DNA of 64,000 bases from Sphingobium aromaticiconvertens (GCF_037154075.1 NZ_JBANRJ010000001.1:2847501-2911500), one strand, 5' to 3'; shown: positions 47,356 through 55,723, counted from the first letter of the stretch. Numbers and translations are program-made. Notes: generated from the sequence alone by a model not told the origin.

Positions 47356-48261
47356 ATGAAGGCCCCCTTCTCGCGCTGGCTGGCCGCCGCGCTGCTGTTG
47401 CTGGGCACCTACGCGCCCGGACATCCGGTAGCGGCGAAAACGCCCAAGGCCGCCGCCGCGCCAGCTCTATGGGTGGTGAAGGATGCCGACACGACCATCT
47501 ATCTGTTCGGAACGGTCCATGTCCTGAAACCTGGCATTCCCTGGTTCAGCGGCGACATAAAGCGGGCCTTCGACCAGTCGGACGAACTGGTGCTGGAGAT
47601 TGTCGAGCCTGAAAACCCCAATGAAATGGCGGCGGCCATGGCGGGCAAGGCGATGGCGAGCGATGGCGTCAAGCTGTCAGATCGCCTGAGTATGGATGCG
47701 CGTGGCAAATATCAGGCGGCGATGGTCGTGAACGGCTTGCCCTGGGCGGCATTTGAAGGGTTTTATCCCTGGATGTCAGGCATGATGCTGTCCGTCGCCC
47801 CACTGGAGCGGCTGGGATATAAGGCTGATCTGGGCGCCGAGAAGCAACTGACGCAGGCGGCCAAGGCAACCGGCAAGCCCGTCAGCGCGCTGGAGACGGT
47901 CGAACAGCAGATCAGCTATTTCGCCAGCCTGCCGATGGAACATCAGATCGCCTTCCTCAACGCCACCGTCAACGGCCTGCCGGACATGGAGCGCGAATTC
48001 GCTTCCCTGATCGACCATTGGCGCAAAGGCGAGTCCGACAAGCTGGCCGACGAAATGAACGATTCGCTGGAGGCCACACCAGAGCTGGCCAAGGTGCTGC
48101 TGGTCGATCGCAACGCCAATTGGGCTGCATGGATCAAGCAGCGGCTGGACAAGCCAGGCGCGGTGTTCATCGCGGTGGGTGCAGGCCATCTGGCGGGCCG
48201 GACCAGTGTGCAGGCGCAACTCAAGGGGCTGGGTGTTGCATCGAAACGGGTGCGCGACTGA
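47356..48261 (+). CDS. TraB/GumN-family protein, secreted
   Basis: 301 residues from the ATG at 47356. A signal peptide (RWLAAALLLLGTYAPG, cleaved near PVAA) precedes a TraB/GumN domain: LFGTVHVLKPG with the conserved GxxH, ELVLEI, LGAEKQLTQAAKATGKPVSA, LETVEQQISYF and the C-terminal VGAGHLAG. The family has conserved GxxH and Glu residues suggestive of a metalloprotease-like fold, but its activity in bacteria is unsettled. A second paralogue starts 5 bases after the stop. Confidence 0.87.
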   Translation: MKAPFSRWLAAALLLLGTYAPGHPVAAKTPKAAAAPALWVVKDADTTIYLFGTVHVLKPGIPWFSGDIKRAFDQSDELVLEIVEPENPNEMAAAMAGKAMASDGVKLSDRLSMDARGKYQAAMVVNGLPWAAFEGFYPWMSGMMLSVAPLERLGYKADLGAEKQLTQAAKATGKPVSALETVEQQISYFASLPMEHQIAFLNATVNGLPDMEREFASLIDHWRKGESDKLADEMNDSLEATPELAKVLLVDRNANWAAWIKQRLDKPGAVFIAVGAGHLAGRTSVQAQLKGLGVASKRVRD

Positions 48262-48265
48262 CGCC

Positions 48266-49150
48266 ATGATGCATGCGGCGTTCCGTTTTCTCTCGCTGTT
48301 TGCGCTGCTGCTGGTCGCGGCTTGCGGCAATCCGCCTTCTGCGGTCGAACAGGGCGGCGGGCCAGCGCTTTGGCGGGTGCAGAAGGGTGATCTGGACGGT
48401 TGGCTGTTCGGCACCGTCCATGTCCTGCCCGATGGCGTGGCGTGGCGAACGCCCCGGATCAACGCCGCGATCGACAAGGCCGATCGGTTGGTATTGGAAG
48501 TCGGCAATCTGGATGATCAGGCGGCGGTCATGGCCACGTTCGAACGCCTTGGCCGCAGCCCTGCCCTACCCCCGATCGCACAAAGGATCGCACCGGACGA
48601 ACGCGAAGCGCTCGACCGACTCGCCGCCAAGGGGACCGCGCAACCTGCGGGGCTGCGCCCCTATGAAAGCTGGGCGGCGGCGATGCTGCTGTCCGCCGCG
48701 ATCCAGCGCACGCTGGACGTCAGCGAAACCAACGGTGTCGAACCGACGCTCACCGCCCGCTTCCGCGCGGCGGGCAAAAGCATCGAGGGCCTTGAAACGG
48801 TCGAGGCGCAATTTCGGGCCTTCGACACTCTTCCAGAAGCGACCCAGCGGCGCATGTTGGGGGAGGTAATCGCGGACTTCGGTGAGATGGGACCGATGTT
48901 CGAAACCATCGTCAAGGCGTGGATGATGGGCGATATCGACGCCATCGCCCGCGCAGATACCGGCCGCCGTACACCCGACCCGATGGTCGAGGCGGCGGTG
49001 CTCACAACGCGGAACAAGGCATGGGTGGAAAAGATCGCAGTGATGCACGGTCGCCCCCTCATCGCGGTCGGCACCGCTCATCTAGCCGGGAATGACAATC
49101 TCATCACGATCCTTCAGGCGCGCGGCTTTACGGTGACGCGCCTGCCCTGA
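48266..49150 (+). CDS. TraB/GumN-family lipoprotein, tandem paralogue
   Basis: 294 residues from ATG 48266; a second ATG follows directly. The lipoprotein signal LSLFALLLVAACGNPP has a clear lipobox before Cys. The domain mirrors the upstream gene: LFGTVHVLPDG, RLVLEVGNL, GLETVEAQFRAFDTL and VGTAHLAGNDN. The two are head-to-tail in one operon, one soluble or periplasmic and one lipid-anchored, which suggests duplication followed by a change of location. Confidence 0.87.
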   Translation: MMHAAFRFLSLFALLLVAACGNPPSAVEQGGGPALWRVQKGDLDGWLFGTVHVLPDGVAWRTPRINAAIDKADRLVLEVGNLDDQAAVMATFERLGRSPALPPIAQRIAPDEREALDRLAAKGTAQPAGLRPYESWAAAMLLSAAIQRTLDVSETNGVEPTLTARFRAAGKSIEGLETVEAQFRAFDTLPEATQRRMLGEVIADFGEMGPMFETIVKAWMMGDIDAIARADTGRRTPDPMVEAAVLTTRNKAWVEKIAVMHGRPLIAVGTAHLAGNDNLITILQARGFTVTRLP

Positions 49151-49163
49151 CGCAACGCGCGAC

Positions 49164-49191
49164 TTGCTTTCCTGCCCTTTTCTGCTAATGG
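49164..49191 (+). promoter_or_regulatory. Probable rplY promoter
   Basis: TTGCTT at 49164-49169, 16 bases, TAATGG at 49186-49191. A leader of about 70 bases contains GCCCGCC and GGCGTGGCGGG, which can pair. Confidence 0.45.
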
Positions 49192-49268
49192 CCCGCCTTC
49201 CCGCTATGGTCATCCCTGGAGGCGTGGCGGGAAAGACACTTTAACCAACTGCTTTTTGGAGACACGCA

Positions 49269-49892
49269 ATGAGCGATCAGCTTACGCTGTCGGCCGAGGC
49301 ACGCGATCGGGCAGGCAAGGGAGCCTCCCGCGCTCTCCGCCGCGAGGGCCGCGTACCCGCCGTCATTTATGGAATGAATGAAGAACCCCTGTCGATCCAT
49401 GTTGAGGAAAAGCTCCTCGGCAAGCTGCTCGGCACCGGCCACTTCTTTAACTCGGTCGTCATGGTCGAAGTGAACGGCAAGGCCGTTCGCACGCTTCCCA
49501 AGGACGTCGCCTTCCATCCGGTTACCGATCGCCCGCTGCACGCGGATTTCCTGCGCGTGTCCGAACATGCCTCCGTCACCGTCGCAGTGCCCGTGCGCTT
49601 CGAAAATGAAGACGCTTCGCCCGGCCTGAAGAAGGGCGGCGTACTCAACATCGTGCGTCATGACGTCGAGCTGGTCGTCGATGCTTCCGAGATTCCCGAC
49701 GATGTCGTCGTGGACCTCAGCGGCTTTGAAGTTGGCGATTCGATCCACATCAGCGCTGTGAAGCTGCCCAAGGGTGCGAAGCCCGCGATCGAAGACCGCG
49801 ACTTCACCATCGCGACCATCGTCGCCCCGTCCGCGCTGAAGAGCGCCGGTGCAGAGGCCGAAGAAGCCCCTGCCGAGGCCGAAGGCGAGTAA
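49269..49892 (+). CDS. rplY: 50S ribosomal protein L25/general stress protein Ctc
   Basis: 207 residues, the long Ctc form. The N-terminal 5S rRNA-binding L25 domain shows [20 protein letters not shown] and [13 protein letters not shown]. The TL5 C-terminal domain contains [17 protein letters not shown]. It ends with an acidic Ala/Glu tail ([13 protein letters not shown]). TTTTTGGAGAC precedes the ATG. It is followed by a terminator and then pth, a common bacterial pairing. Confidence 0.95.
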   Translation: MSDQLTLSAEARDRAGKGASRALRREGRVPAVIYGMNEEPLSIHVEEKLLGKLLGTGHFFNSVVMVEVNGKAVRTLPKDVAFHPVTDRPLHADFLRVSEHASVTVAVPVRFENEDASPGLKKGGVLNIVRHDVELVVDASEIPDDVVVDLSGFEVGDSIHISAVKLPKGAKPAIEDRDFTIATIVAPSALKSAGAEAEEAPAEAEGE

Positions 49893-49929
49893 TCGCCCGC
49901 AGCCTTCTTCCAGGGCTGGCAATTTTGAT

Positions 49930-49960
49930 CCCGTCCGCCTACCCGGCGGGCGGGATTTTT
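49930..49960 (+). terminator. Intrinsic terminator between rplY and pth
   Basis: CCCGTCCGCC and GGCGGGCGGG form a 10-bp stem (one G-T pair) around TACCC, followed by ATTTTT. It ends only 16 bases before the pth start, so pth is read by leakage or from an internal promoter. Confidence 0.82.
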
Positions 49961-49976
49961 CGTTGAAAGGGACATC

Positions 49977-50543
49977 GTGCAGATCTGGGCTGGCCTGGGC
50001 AATCCGGGCGCGCAATATGCGATGCACCGGCACAATGTCGGCTTTATGGCTGCCGATGTCATCGCCGACCTCCATCGCTTTTCCCCGCCAAAGAAGCAAT
50101 TTCAGGGCTGGGTGCAGGAAGGGCGGATCGGACCGGAAAAGATCATCCTGCTGAAACCTGCAACCTTCATGAACGAAAGCGGCCGCGCTGTGGGCGAAGC
50201 GATGCGCTTCTACAAACTGACGCCCCAGGACGTGACCGTCTTTCACGACGAACTCGACCTCGTGCCGATGAAGGTGAAGGTGAAGCGCGGCGGCGGCACC
50301 GCCGGGCATAACGGCCTGCGCTCGACCGACTCCCATATCGGCCCGGAGTTTCGCCGGGTACGGATCGGCATCGGCCATCCGGGGCATAAGGACCGGGTCC
50401 ACGGCTATGTGCTGGGCAATTATCACAAGAGCGAAATCGACGCCCTGGCCGACATGCTGGGCGCGATCGGTGCAGAAGCCGAATGGCTGGCGAAGGACGA
50501 TGACGCCCGCTTCATGAATGAAGTCGCGCTACGGCTTGCCTGA
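49977..50543 (+). CDS. pth: Peptidyl-tRNA hydrolase
   Basis: 188 residues. Start GTG at 49977 preceded by GAAAGGGA. WAGLGNPGAQYAMHRHNVGF holds the Asn and the catalytic His, KPATFMNESGRAV the second conserved Asn, and FHDELDLVPMKVKVKRGGGT the Asp. It recycles peptidyl-tRNA dropped by the ribosome. The final ribosome-rescue gene of the plus-strand block. Confidence 0.96.
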   Translation: MQIWAGLGNPGAQYAMHRHNVGFMAADVIADLHRFSPPKKQFQGWVQEGRIGPEKIILLKPATFMNESGRAVGEAMRFYKLTPQDVTVFHDELDLVPMKVKVKRGGGTAGHNGLRSTDSHIGPEFRRVRIGIGHPGHKDRVHGYVLGNYHKSEIDALADMLGAIGAEAEWLAKDDDARFMNEVALRLA

Positions 50544-50831
50544 CCTGCCAGTTGGCAGTTCGCCAGCGATTGCATGATCAGCGGTCCCCCCGACGGCTCG
50601 ATGCACCGCGAACCAGGTTTACAGCATATCGAAAAATGAATCCTTGCAGGACTCGCCGGACCACTTTCTGCCGGCCCGCTTCATGACGGCCATGAGGGTT
50701 GTAACGGGCGTAGGCAGGGTTCGGGATAATTCCGGGACTCTGTTTGCCGATTCACATATTGTTTTGTCCGTGTCGCGGAACGCTTTTCCCTTGCCTTATG
50801 AATGCCGCCGAAGCTAAGGGCCTCTGCGTGT
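50544..50831. other. Intergenic region with a probable tRNA-Pro promoter
   Basis: No protein gene is seen. TTGCCT at 50791-50796, 17 bases, CTAAGG at 50814-50819 is a plausible promoter for the tRNA that begins at 50832; the -35 resembles that of the tRNA-Arg genes. CCGGACCACTTTCTGCCGG (50659-50677) forms a small hairpin. Confidence 0.45.
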
Positions 50832-50908
<77 letters not shown>

Positions 50909-50948
50909 CTTTCATAAAATCGTTATATTACAAGGGCTTGAGGCCAAG

Positions 50949-50984
50949 CTCTGTAGCAAGTGCTGTAACGACTGCTGTAGCAAC
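50949..50984 (+). repeat. Three tandem 12-bp direct repeats near the tRNA-Pro 3' end
   Basis: CTCTGTAGCAAG, TGCTGTAACGAC and TGCTGTAGCAAC lie head to tail, starting 41 bases past the tRNA. Such GTAGCAA-type repeats beside a tRNA 3' end resemble integrase arm-binding sites at the edge of an integrated element. The rest of 50909-51221 has no gene; an 8-bp inverted repeat GGCGGTCA/TGACCGCC lies at 50988-51027. Confidence 0.6.
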
Positions 50985-51164
50985 AATGGCGGTCAATTTC
51001 GCATCGGTTGTCACGCCAATGACCGCCGTTGTCAGCGCCGCATACTGAACAATATGCATCCATCCGCCAGTCGGACACTCTGAAAATAAATATCAGATGC
51101 CAACTCCGTAAAAGCCCCAAGGCTTAGGCTGCATGCTATACAATAAACCCCCACTTTGGGCCTC

Positions 51165-51193
51165 TTGTGCCCACCTTTTTTGCCCGATAGCTG
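51165..51193 (+). promoter_or_regulatory. Probable promoter of the 60-residue gene
   Basis: TTGTGC, 17 bases, TAGCTG. The -10 region TTTGCCCGATAGCTGG is nearly repeated before the next small gene at 51449-51477. Confidence 0.5.
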
Positions 51194-51221
51194 GTTAGCC
51201 TCTTCAACCAAGGAGGCGAGA

Positions 51222-51404
51222 ATGACGACATTAAACGAACAGCAGTTGGCAGGCCTTGAGCGCATCGCCGATCAAATAGCGTGGCTGGATACGCCGGGGT
51301 CGTTTGAGGCTGCTGACGCGATCTATGCGCGGGTCGAGAAGGAACGTGCGGCATTCGCCAGAGGTGCGGCTGCGATATTGGGGCGGCTGCGCCAGCAGCC
51401 CTAA
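51222..51404 (+). CDS. Small acyl-soluble protein of unknown function (60 residues)
   Basis: 60 residues, MTTLNEQQLAGLERIADQIA onwards, predicted almost wholly helical (SFEAADAIYARVEKERAAFA). A perfect AGGAGG lies 6 bases before the ATG, which supports real translation. No family is recognised. It lies in the accessory-looking stretch after tRNA-Pro and shares its promoter design with the next gene. The word acyl in the name carries no functional claim; treat it simply as a small soluble protein. Confidence 0.6.
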   Translation: MTTLNEQQLAGLERIADQIAWLDTPGSFEAADAIYARVEKERAAFARGAAAILGRLRQQP

Positions 51405-51448
51405 CACCGCGCAAACCAGCATGCCCAAATCCCGCCGCAATTGCCAAT

Positions 51449-51477
51449 TCGACACCGGCGATTTTGCCGCATAGCTG
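51449..51477 (+). promoter_or_regulatory. Probable promoter of the 99-residue gene
   Basis: TCGACA, 17 bases, TAGCTG. TTTTGCCGCATAGCTGGCTT matches the promoter at 51165 in its last 20 bases with few changes. Confidence 0.5.
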
Positions 51478-51514
51478 GCTTGCTCCTGAAACGGTAACGA
51501 AAGGAGCTAACAAC

Positions 51515-51814
51515 ATGAAACTAGAAGACATCGGCGATCCCGCACTCATCGAGCGCGTGGGCCGGATCGTTTATGCAGCCTACCCGCCGGAAGAAATGGA
51601 CTTTGCCAAATGGTTGAATCAATGCCGCGCCGATGAACAGGGCGCATACCATCTGGGCATTTTCGCCTGTGACGTGCTGGATGAGCGTGACATTACCGAA
51701 GAACAACGGTCGGACCTTACGCGATATAGCCAACTAATGGCGCTCGCGCTCGACGTGGTGGAACTCCACGAACGAGCATTAAACGCACGAAATATTCCTG
51801 CTCTGATGGAATAG
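51515..51814 (+). CDS. Small hypothetical protein (99 residues)
   Basis: 99 residues, MKLEDIGDPALIERVGRIVY onwards, an acidic helical protein with DFAKWLNQCRADEQGAYHLG and YSQLMALALDVVELHERALN. AAGGAG lies 8 bases before the ATG. No family or domain is recognised. The gene is followed by a long hairpin. It shares its promoter pattern with the 60-residue gene upstream, so the two may be co-regulated parts of one small system or a remnant of a lost element. Confidence 0.62.
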   Translation: MKLEDIGDPALIERVGRIVYAAYPPEEMDFAKWLNQCRADEQGAYHLGIFACDVLDERDITEEQRSDLTRYSQLMALALDVVELHERALNARNIPALME

Positions 51815-51819
51815 TTTCA

Positions 51820-51856
51820 ATGGCAAGGGCACCGAATTTCACAGTGCCCTTGCCAT
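51820..51856 (+). terminator. 13-bp perfect hairpin after the 99-residue gene
   Basis: ATGGCAAGGGCAC (51820-51832) and GTGCCCTTGCCAT (51844-51856) are exact complements around 11 bases. No T-run follows, so the terminator role is likely but not certain. It also argues against a gene start at the ATG inside it. Confidence 0.6.
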
Positions 51857-51882
51857 CTCAAACGAAAAAGTTACCATGCGTA

Positions 51883-52101
51883 ATGACCGAACCAAAGCGC
51901 ACCGACCTTAATTTTCACAGCTTCCCTAAGCCAGAGGGAACGCCGGAGAATGAGGCACCAATTCTCCCGTTCACAAGGGGGCAACAGACGGCTTGGATCA
52001 TATTCGCAATCATAGCGGCGGTGACTGCGATCATCCTCTACATGGAAGCGCAGAAGCCTGACGGGGCGCTCTCGGTCTTCCCATTGCAAACGCCCTATTG
52101 A
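51883..52101 (+). CDS. Possible small membrane protein (72 residues)
   Basis: From the ATG at 51883: MTEPKRTDLNFHSFPKPEGT onwards. A soluble N-terminal part of about 38 residues is followed by one membrane helix (TAWIIFAIIAAVTAIILYM) and a short tail. The ribosome site is weak. The frame extends back to 51820, but that part lies in a hairpin. Its end overlaps the promoter of the marR operon. No family is recognised. Confidence 0.5.
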   Translation: MTEPKRTDLNFHSFPKPEGTPENEAPILPFTRGQQTAWIIFAIIAAVTAIILYMEAQKPDGALSVFPLQTPY

Positions 52102-52128
52102 AATCATATTATTAGTTCGCTAACTAAT
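52084..52128 (+). promoter_or_regulatory. marR operon promoter with MarR-type operator
   Basis: TTGCAA (52084-52089), 17 bases, TATTAT (52107-52112). ATTAGTTCGCTAACTAAT at 52111-52128 is an 18-bp palindrome broken only by one central pair, the classic TTAGTT-N4-AACTAA MarR site. It covers the -10 edge, the start of transcription and the first ATG, so bound MarR would block initiation. The leader is at most 8-14 bases and has no Shine-Dalgarno. Confidence 0.82.
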
Positions 52129-52576
52129 GTCAATGAATCGCAAGGGACTCGAACGCACGTTGGCAACGCGCCTCAACCCCGTGTCGCGCGCCTGGCAACA
52201 GTTGGCCGATCAGGCACTATCGCAGTTAGGCGTGTCGAACTCGACCGGCTGGTGCATGGTCTGGCTCAACCGTCTTGGGGAGGATGTGCGGCAGGCGGAT
52301 CTTGCCCGCGCCATCGGCATCACCGAAGCCTCGCTGGTCCGCATCCTCCATCAACTGGAGGCCTCAGACCTGGTGCTGCGGCAGGCCAGCCCGGACGACC
52401 GCCGCGTCAACCATCTGTTGCTGACGTCCAAGGGGCAGGCGCTGGCCGGTGAAATTGAGGAAACCCTGGTCAATCTGCGCGAGGACCTGCTGACCGGCCT
52501 TCCTTCACAGGACATAGCGGCCACGTTGCGCGTACTCGATCATCTGGCGGGCGCCATGGCAGAACGGCGGCAATAA
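52127..52576 (+). CDS. MarR-family transcriptional regulator of the efflux operon
   Basis: 149 residues; ATG at 52127 or two codons later at 52133. The winged helix-turn-helix is RQADLARAIGITEASLVRIL, then HQLEASDLVLRQASPDDRRV and LLLTSKGQAL, the MarR pattern. It probably represses its own operon through the palindrome over its start and is released by an aromatic ligand. The start codon is near leaderless. The FUSC gene begins 2 bases after its stop. Confidence 0.93.
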   Translation: MSMNRKGLERTLATRLNPVSRAWQQLADQALSQLGVSNSTGWCMVWLNRLGEDVRQADLARAIGITEASLVRILHQLEASDLVLRQASPDDRRVNHLLLTSKGQALAGEIEETLVNLREDLLTGLPSQDIAATLRVLDHLAGAMAERRQ

Positions 52577-52578
52577 TC

Positions 52579-54624
52579 ATGAGCGCGCGCTTCGGTTGGC
52601 CCCCGGCACTCTTCTCCCTCAAATGTTTCATGGCCGCAATGCTGGCGCTTTACCTCGCGCTCGCCATCGGACTGGAGCGGCCCTATTGGGCGTTCCTCAC
52701 CTCCTATATCGTCGCGCAGCCGCTGGCGGGCGCCGTGATCTCCAAGGCGATCTTCCGCATGATCGGCACGATCGTCGGCGCGGCTTTCACTGTGCTGGCG
52801 GTACCTGCACTAGTCAATGCGCCCGAATTACTGACGCTGGCCTTTGCGTTGTGGCTGGGCCTGTGCGTCTTCATCTCGCTACTGGACCGCACGCCGCGCG
52901 CCTACATGTTCGTGCTGGCGGGCTATAGTGCTTGCCTGATTGGCTTTCCCAGTGTCGACGCGCCCGGCACCATCTTCACCGTCGCCAGCCTGCGCGTGCA
53001 GGAAATCATCCTCGGCATTCTCTGCGGCAGCCTGGTCCATGGCCTCATCCTGCCCGGCTCCGTCACCAGCCTGCTGTTACGCCGCATCGAAACCATCCTT
53101 GGCGATGCCGAACGCTGGTCCCGGGACGCGATCGCGCCCGAACCCGTGCCGGGCGTCGAGCAGGAACGCCGCCGTCTGGCGCAGGACATCACTGAACTAC
53201 ACCAGCTTTCGGTTCACCTGCCGTTCGAAACCGCGCGCCTGTCGCCCCGCGTCCGCACCGTCCGCGCGTTACAGGATCAGCTATCGCTATTATTACCACT
53301 GGGTGCATCGGTGGACGATAGAATGACGGCGTTGCGGGACGAGGGCCACGCCCTCCCTCCCCCTGTTGCCACGCTGATCGAAGACGTCCGCGTCTGGCTC
53401 GCCGGCCCGGGTAGCGACAGCGACGCCCGACACGCAACCGCCGAAGGGCTGATCGCCCGCTGCACCGAACTGGAACCGGCAGTGGATGTCGCCATGTCCT
53501 GGCAGGCGATGATGATGCTCAGCCTGCTTGCCCGCCTCGCCTCCCTGATTGCCGCGCACCGGGACGCCCGCGACCTGCGCGACCAGATCGAAACGCACAG
53601 CCGCAAGCCCGTCACCCCGCGCGTGGCCGAACTGCTCCAGCTACGCAGCGACCGCGCCCTGCATCGCGACTATGGCGGCGCCCTGCGCGGGGCATTCGGC
53701 GCGATGTTGACGATCGTCATCGGTTGCGCCCTGTGGATCGGCAGCGGATCGGCGGAATTTTCCACCTCCATCATGCTGGCCGGCGTGTTCCTTGCGCTCT
53801 TTTCTGCCGTCGACGATCCCGTCGGGCCGCTCAAGGGCTTCATGATCGGCACCGCTATCGCCTCGCTCATCGGCCTTCTTTATGGCTATGTCATCCTGCC
53901 CCGGCTGGACGGCTTTCCGATGATGGCCGCCGCCATGGCGCCGATGCTGCTAGTCGGTGGCGCGCTGATGGCCTCCCCGCGTTATGGCCTGATCGCGATG
54001 GCCGCCATGCTGGGCCTGGGCAGCCCCGTCCTGCTGGGCGCAACCTATATCAATGCATTTGCCGCCTATGTGAATGGCGCGATCGCGCAGATCGTAGGCG
54101 TGTGGTTCGCGATACTGATGGCCCGACTGCTGCATTCTGCGGGAGCGGAAGCCGCCATCCGCCGCACCATCCGCGCCGGATGGGTCGACATCGCGGCACG
54201 CAGCGACAGCCGCGCCGCGCCGGATGTGCGCGGCTGGATCAACCGGATGCTTGACCGCATCGCCCTGCTCGCCCCGCGCCTTGCCGCACGCGGGGAGGAT
54301 AGCGGCAAGCCGCTTTACGACGCCCTGCGCGATCTGCGGACTGGCGTAGCAATCGGCGAGTTGCGGCAACTTCGCAACGCACTGCCCCCCATAGACGCCG
54401 CCGCGCTCACCGCAGTGCTGCGCAACGTCGGCACCTATTATGGTCGCCTGGACCCCAACGCCCCTGCGCCCGCAGACTCTGCGCTGCTCGCCCACATCGA
54501 CACCGCCATGGACCAGCTGACGCAGAATCCGCAGGCCGCCCGGCCCGCGACGCTGGCGCTTGTCGCCCTGCGCCGCAACCTCTTCCCACAGGCACATGGC
54601 TATGAAAGGCAGATGGCGGCATGA
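52579..54624 (+). CDS. FUSC-family inner-membrane aromatic-acid exporter (AaeB-like)
   Basis: 681 residues. Two blocks of about five to six membrane helices (from FMAAMLALYLALAIGLERPY and from FGAMLTIVIGCALWIGSGSA) are separated and followed by long cytoplasmic helical domains, the FUSC/AaeB layout. The family exports fusaric acid, p-hydroxybenzoate and related compounds together with an HlyD-type adaptor. The neighbours supply that adaptor, a DUF1656 protein and an outer-membrane channel, so a three-layer pump is encoded. The substrate is inferred. It overlaps the DUF1656 gene by 4 bases. Confidence 0.9.
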   Translation: MSARFGWPPALFSLKCFMAAMLALYLALAIGLERPYWAFLTSYIVAQPLAGAVISKAIFRMIGTIVGAAFTVLAVPALVNAPELLTLAFALWLGLCVFISLLDRTPRAYMFVLAGYSACLIGFPSVDAPGTIFTVASLRVQEIILGILCGSLVHGLILPGSVTSLLLRRIETILGDAERWSRDAIAPEPVPGVEQERRRLAQDITELHQLSVHLPFETARLSPRVRTVRALQDQLSLLLPLGASVDDRMTALRDEGHALPPPVATLIEDVRVWLAGPGSDSDARHATAEGLIARCTELEPAVDVAMSWQAMMMLSLLARLASLIAAHRDARDLRDQIETHSRKPVTPRVAELLQLRSDRALHRDYGGALRGAFGAMLTIVIGCALWIGSGSAEFSTSIMLAGVFLALFSAVDDPVGPLKGFMIGTAIASLIGLLYGYVILPRLDGFPMMAAAMAPMLLVGGALMASPRYGLIAMAAMLGLGSPVLLGATYINAFAAYVNGAIAQIVGVWFAILMARLLHSAGAEAAIRRTIRAGWVDIAARSDSRAAPDVRGWINRMLDRIALLAPRLAARGEDSGKPLYDALRDLRTGVAIGELRQLRNALPPIDAAALTAVLRNVGTYYGRLDPNAPAPADSALLAHIDTAMDQLTQNPQAARPATLALVALRRNLFPQAHGYERQMAA

Positions 54625-54836
54625 CCGGTGAAATCGCCATTGGCGGCGTCTTCTTTCCCACTTTGCTTCTGCTCTCGGTGGTGGCGCTGTTCCTGACCTT
54701 CGGCCTGATCCGACTGGTCGGCTATTTCAGCCTGTACCGCTTCGTCGCCTATCGCGCGCTGGTGGACCTGTGCCTCTTCATCTTCAGCCTCGGCCTGCTG
54801 GCCGTCCTTTTCCCCCTGCTTGGTATCCGCACATGA
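54621..54836 (+). CDS. DUF1656 small membrane protein of the efflux system
   Basis: 71 residues with two hydrophobic helices (FPTLLLLSVVALFLTFGLIR and ALVDLCLFIFSLGLLAVLF). It begins GEIAIGGVFFPT, the typical DUF1656 (AaeX-like) start. Such proteins sit between FUSC and HlyD genes. Both ends overlap neighbours (ATGA). Its exact job is unknown. Confidence 0.88.
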   Translation: MTGEIAIGGVFFPTLLLLSVVALFLTFGLIRLVGYFSLYRFVAYRALVDLCLFIFSLGLLAVLFPLLGIRT

Positions 54837-55720
54837 AGCCCCTTGCCACGATCACGCGCAGCGCCGCCACCATCGTCATCGTCATCATCGCGATCCTGAT
54901 CGCGCTGTGGATGTGGAACCATTATGAGCGCAGCCCCTGGACCCGCGACGGGCGGGTGCGCGCCGACGTGGTGCGGATCACGCCCGATATTGGCGGACTG
55001 GTGACGGAGGTCGCGATCCGCGACAATCAGGCGGTGAAGGCAGGCGACCTGCTATTCGTGATCGACCGTCCCCGCTATTCGCTGGCGGTGGAACAGGCCA
55101 AGGCGCGGATCGCCAGCGCCCGCGCCACGCTGGGTCAGGCAGAGAGGGAAGCCCGCCGCGACCTTGCGCTGGGCGATCTGGTCGCTGCCGAGAGCCATGA
55201 ACAAAATGTCGCCCGCGCCGCCACCGCCCGCGCCGCCCTTGCCGAAGCCATCTCCGCGCAGGACGGTGCGGAACTGGATCTGCGCCGCACCCGCGTCACT
55301 GCCTCGGTCAACGGCGTCGTCACCAATCTGGACCTCCATCCTGGCGACTATCTGGCGGCAGGCACCCAAGCGATGGCGCTGATCGACAGCGACAGCCTGC
55401 GGGTGGAGGGCTATTTCGAGGAAACCAAGCTGCCCATGATCCACCCCGGCGCGCCCGTCACCGTGCGGTTGATGGGCGAAAATCGCGACATGAAGGGCCG
55501 GGTCGAAAGCATTTCGTCGGGCATCAACGACAGCAGCCGTTCGGATTCCGGCAACCTCCTTCCCACGGTCGAGCCGACCTTCAGCTGGGTCCGCCTCGCC
55601 CAGCGCATCCCCGTGCGGATCAAGCTGTTGGAGGTGCCCCGCGACATCCGCCTGATCGCCGGACGCACCGCGACCGTCACCATTCATCCGACCGCAGCCG
55701 CCCAGCCGGAAAAGCGCTGA
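54833..55720 (+). CDS. HlyD/AaeA-type membrane-fusion protein
   Basis: 295 residues from the ATG at 54833. One N-terminal helix (ATIVIVIIAILIALWMW) is followed by the biotinyl-lipoyl half (WTRDGRVRADVVRITPDIGG), a short coiled-coil hairpin and the second half with DLHPGDYLAAGTQAMALID. It links the inner-membrane FUSC pump to the outer-membrane factor. The start overlaps the DUF1656 stop. Confidence 0.92.
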   Translation: MKPLATITRSAATIVIVIIAILIALWMWNHYERSPWTRDGRVRADVVRITPDIGGLVTEVAIRDNQAVKAGDLLFVIDRPRYSLAVEQAKARIASARATLGQAEREARRDLALGDLVAAESHEQNVARAATARAALAEAISAQDGAELDLRRTRVTASVNGVVTNLDLHPGDYLAAGTQAMALIDSDSLRVEGYFEETKLPMIHPGAPVTVRLMGENRDMKGRVESISSGINDSSRSDSGNLLPTVEPTFSWVRLAQRIPVRIKLLEVPRDIRLIAGRTATVTIHPTAAAQPEKR

Positions 55721-55723
55721 CCC

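Noticed and set aside
51136..51549. A 137-codon minus-strand frame opposite the two small genes
   Set aside because: The plus-strand genes have strong ribosome sites and promoters; the minus frame has neither.
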